From Pseudomonas putida (GTDB lineage: Bacteria; Pseudomonadota; Gammaproteobacteria; Pseudomonadales; Pseudomonadaceae): DNA of 64,000 nucleotides. Position 1 is the first letter of the stretch; every line of letters starts with the position of its first letter. A program made the translations under genes and the position numbers. The stretch covers positions 3,844,001 to 3,908,000 of the forward strand of contig NZ_CP039371.1 in the NCBI RefSeq assembly GCF_005080685.1, read 5' to 3'. Positions 61,575 through 64,000 of the stretch are shown piece after piece. The notes under the pieces were generated by a model, which saw nothing but the letters and a program-made list of their open reading frames with translations, was not told the origin of the DNA and made no database searches.

Positions 61575-63149
61575 AAGACTCTCGAAAACATACCGGCCGG
61601 CATCGATCCTCAGCGGTTCGGCGATGCAGTCACCGCCTTCCGGGACGTGGTCGGCGCGGACAATGTGCTGGAAACGCCGACTGAACATGACGGCTTCGAC
61701 GATCCATACGATGCCGCCGATTCGCGCAAACACCGCGCCAGCCTGGTGCTGCAACCAGCCTCGAGCGAAGAGCTCCAGCGGATCGTGGCGATCGCCAACC
61801 GCTTCGGGATTCCCCTGTGGACGACGTCGCAGGGACGCAACAACGGTTACGGGGGCGGGGCGCCGCGCGTCAGCGGATCGGTCATCGTCAACCTGAGAAG
61901 AATGAACCGTATCCTGGAAGTGAATGAAAAATATGGCTACGTGCTGCTAGAGCCCGGCGTCACCTTCGCCGAGCTGCACGCCCATCTCAGGTTGCATGGC
62001 TACAAGCTGTGGACGGACGTGCCGGACCTGTGCTGGGGCAGCGTTATCGGCAATGCCCTCGAACACGGGATCGGCTACACCCCCTATGGCGAGCATGCGG
62101 ATCAGATATGCGGCCTAGAGGTGATCCTCGGCAACGGCGACCTGGTGCGTACCGGCATGGGCGGCCAGCCGAACAGCCGCAACTGGCAGACCCATCCAAG
62201 GGGCTTCGGCCCGCGTCATGACCAGTTGTTCATGCAGTCGAACTTCGGCATCGTCACCAAGGCCGGCCTCTGGCTGATGCCCCAGCCGGAGGCGTGGCGC
62301 GCGGTCTGGCTGCACGCGGCCAACGAGGAGGATGTCTATCCGTTGCTGGACGCGCTGCAGCCTCTGGTTCTGAACCGGACCATCGGCAACCGCACGACCG
62401 TGATGAACATGATGGCCCAGGGTATCGCCCTGTCCCGCAAGACCGATTGGTATGCCGGCCGGGGCGCCCTGCCGGCAGAAGCGAAGAAGGCCATGGCGCA
62501 GAAGCTCGGGCTCGGCGCCTGGGCCGCGCGCGTCGGCCTGTACGGCAGCCCCGAGATGATGGACGCTCAGTTCAACGCCATCGCCAAGGCCGTCGCGCAC
62601 CTTTCCGGGCTGACCATAGTCTCCCGCCAGTACGCCGGCGACGCCCCGGCGCAGGATGTCCATCCGGCGGATCAGGCATTGGGTGGCATCCCCAGCATGG
62701 ACCTGCAGGAAATGATGAAGTGGAACGGCCACCAGCGGCCCGGACACGTGGGCTTCGCCCCCATCGCGCCGCTGTCAGGGGCGGACGGGAAGATCCTCAT
62801 GGACGTGCTCAACCGACACATGGCGGAACTCGGCCAGGACTTCGGCGCCGCCTTCGCCCTCACCCCCCGCAGCATGCAACTGCTGGCCCTGATCCTGTTT
62901 GATGCCACGCAACCGGAGGACGTGCGGACGACCTTCGCCAGAACCGGCGACATGGTCAGGGAAGTCGCTGCGCTGGGCTACGGGGAATATCGTGGCCACC
63001 TGGAGTTCATGGACCTCATCAGCGCGCAGTTCAGCTTCAATGATCATGCGCTCGGCCGCCTGAACAGGACGCTGAAGGATGCCCTCGACCCCAACGGCAT
63101 CCTCGCCCCCGGCAAACAGGGCATCTGGCCTAGCGGCGATCGACGCTGA
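61572..63149 (+). CDS. FAD-dependent 4-alkylphenol oxidase, vanillyl-alcohol/eugenol oxidase type (525 aa)
   Basis: The protein aligns from end to end, from memory, with Rhodococcus eugenol oxidase: the FAD loop TTSQGRNNGYGGGAPR (residues 84-99), TDVPDLCWGSVIGN with Asp152 (acid/base residue), GYTPYGEH, RPGHVGFAPI with His392 (site of covalent FAD in the histidyl oxidases) and GYGEYRGH near residue 470 (Tyr and Arg of the phenol site). No cytochrome subunit is nearby, so O2 is the likely acceptor. It oxidises para-substituted phenols: vanillyl alcohol, eugenol, or 4-propylguaiacol to isoeugenol. With the dioxygenase at 56412 it could form vanillin. Confidence 0.85.
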   Translation: MKTLENIPAGIDPQRFGDAVTAFRDVVGADNVLETPTEHDGFDDPYDAADSRKHRASLVLQPASSEELQRIVAIANRFGIPLWTTSQGRNNGYGGGAPRVSGSVIVNLRRMNRILEVNEKYGYVLLEPGVTFAELHAHLRLHGYKLWTDVPDLCWGSVIGNALEHGIGYTPYGEHADQICGLEVILGNGDLVRTGMGGQPNSRNWQTHPRGFGPRHDQLFMQSNFGIVTKAGLWLMPQPEAWRAVWLHAANEEDVYPLLDALQPLVLNRTIGNRTTVMNMMAQGIALSRKTDWYAGRGALPAEAKKAMAQKLGLGAWAARVGLYGSPEMMDAQFNAIAKAVAHLSGLTIVSRQYAGDAPAQDVHPADQALGGIPSMDLQEMMKWNGHQRPGHVGFAPIAPLSGADGKILMDVLNRHMAELGQDFGAAFALTPRSMQLLALILFDATQPEDVRTTFARTGDMVREVAALGYGEYRGHLEFMDLISAQFSFNDHALGRLNRTLKDALDPNGILAPGKQGIWPSGDRR

Positions 63150-63380
63150 CGCTCAGAGCAGCCGGGGGCGCGCCCGGGCTACGCCCCCCCCTCTACAGGC
63201 ATATGCCGGGCCGTCGAGGCTCCTACAGGTGGACCCTTTCCGAACCGACGCTGCTTGCCTACCGAAAATCAAGACGGGACCTGCGGCAAACCACCGCCTT
63301 ACCGTATGTAGATACCAGGATGGATTGGTAGCGCCAGTCGCCACCCGATCAGGCAGCGGATCAGCTGGGGTAGCGAATCG

Positions 63381-64000
63381 TCAGAGTTCTGCTGCCGTCT
63401 CCTTCAGCAACGCCCGCAACCATTCGTGGCCGCGCTTGTTGGTTCCCCGGCTCCAGTAGAGATCGATGACCACGCTGGTATTCGAATAATCGATTTCGAG
63501 AGTTCGCAGCGCACCCTCGACACCCGGCGCGTGCAACGCATGGGCCAGCCGGCGGGGGACCAGGGCCACGCAGTCCGTCTGGGCGACCATGGCGCCGAGC
63601 GACAGGAAACTCGGTGTCGTACATACGCTGGATGATTCCAGCGAGTAGGTCGGCTGCAATTGCCCCCTGGTTTGCTGCGAAGCCCAAGGCAGTTGGAAGC
63701 CGACATGTCGCAAGCCCTGAAACAGCAGCGGATCGATGGGCGAGGTCAACCGGTCGTTGGCCGGCCCCGCGATGCAGACGATATCTTCTCGCCACAGCTC
63801 GGTGGATTCCGCCCGCTTGCCGATGGTGGGCCAGGTCTCACGAGGTGCGATGAGAAAATCCACCTGACTCAGGTCCTTGGCCCCATGGAACTCCATCTGC
63901 ACGAACTCCAGGGTGACGTTCGGCGCGAGCCGGCCACAGGCATTGAGCAGACCCGGCCCGAGCAGGAAGCCGACGTAATCGACGGTGGCGATACGGAAAT
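63381..64000 (-). CDS. LysR-type transcriptional regulator, C-terminal part (partial)
   Basis: About 206 codons of the effector-binding domain lie in the window; the HTH part is beyond the right edge. The start reads FRIATVDYVGFLLGPGLLNA, the usual entry of the NodD/NahR-type domain, and SLGAMVAQTDCVALVPRRLA and ALLKETAAEL close it. It lies tail to tail with the oxidase gene, so it may control the cluster, although it is not divergent from a target promoter here. The inducer would be an aromatic compound; this is inference. Confidence 0.85.
   Translation of the reverse strand, partial: FRIATVDYVGFLLGPGLLNACGRLAPNVTLEFVQMEFHGAKDLSQVDFLIAPRETWPTIGKRAESTELWREDIVCIAGPANDRLTSPIDPLLFQGLRHVGFQLPWASQQTRGQLQPTYSLESSSVCTTPSFLSLGAMVAQTDCVALVPRRLAHALHAPGVEGALRTLEIDYSNTSVVIDLYWSRGTNKRGHEWLRALLKETAAEL

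Overview
The window looks like Pseudomonas DNA. Most genes are GC-rich with Pseudomonas-type codon use, the start carries the tail of an AraC-family regulator, and the right end carries an aromatic-catabolism cluster with A-rich Crc/Hfq-type motifs at several start sites. No rRNA, tRNA, replication, partition or conjugation gene was recognised, so chromosome and megaplasmid cannot be told apart. The middle 45 kb is accessory DNA of the kind found in large Pseudomonas plasmids or integrative elements.

Layout. (1) 1-1331: end of an AraC-family gene, a terminator, and the C-terminal piece of a large secreted toxin gene on the minus strand. (2) About 1335-8187: an AT-richer 6.85 kb mobile element bounded by a 7-bp inverted repeat (GAATTAC / GTAATTC). 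It carries a minus-strand operon of three tyrosine recombinases plus a small HTH/coiled-coil protein, and three cargo genes (a HEPN-like protein cut at the element end, an unknown protein, an XRE regulator). The third recombinase has an in-frame TAA between its catalytic Arg and the HxxR box. (3) About 8190-54338: some 60 mostly small accessory genes, including a truncated C5-cytosine methyltransferase, two paralogous HNH nucleases with a shared uncharacterised C-terminal region, two DUF4942 proteins (one fused to a methyltransferase), a TGT/DpdA-like protein, two papain/transglutaminase-like proteins, an ATP-dependent DNA ligase, a trypsin-like protease, an ASCH protein, a lone DUF262 protein and an AbiE-like toxin-antitoxin pair. 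Two identical 1190-bp IS5-family copies in opposite orientation (29685-30874 and 54339-55528), each with a CTAA/TTAG duplication, enclose half of this region. (4) 56039-64000: a small gene, then a carotenoid-cleavage-type dioxygenase, an OprB-like porin, an MFS transporter, a vanillyl-alcohol/eugenol-oxidase-type flavoenzyme and the 3' end of a LysR regulator. Together they suggest uptake of a 4-alkyl or 4-alkenyl phenol (eugenol/isoeugenol or propylguaiacol type), side-chain oxidation, and C=C cleavage to a vanillin-type aldehyde.

Main novelties. At least ten unrelated small accessory genes share a two-part 5' leader: a GC-rich hairpin followed in most cases by a second hairpin that pairs the Shine-Dalgarno sequence with an upstream CTCC block. 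Six stem-loops in a row (22683-22802) ending in a terminator look like a structured non-coding RNA. At least six genes are split by one in-frame stop or one frameshift, several at homopolymers, so either the accessory region is decaying or the assembly has small errors.
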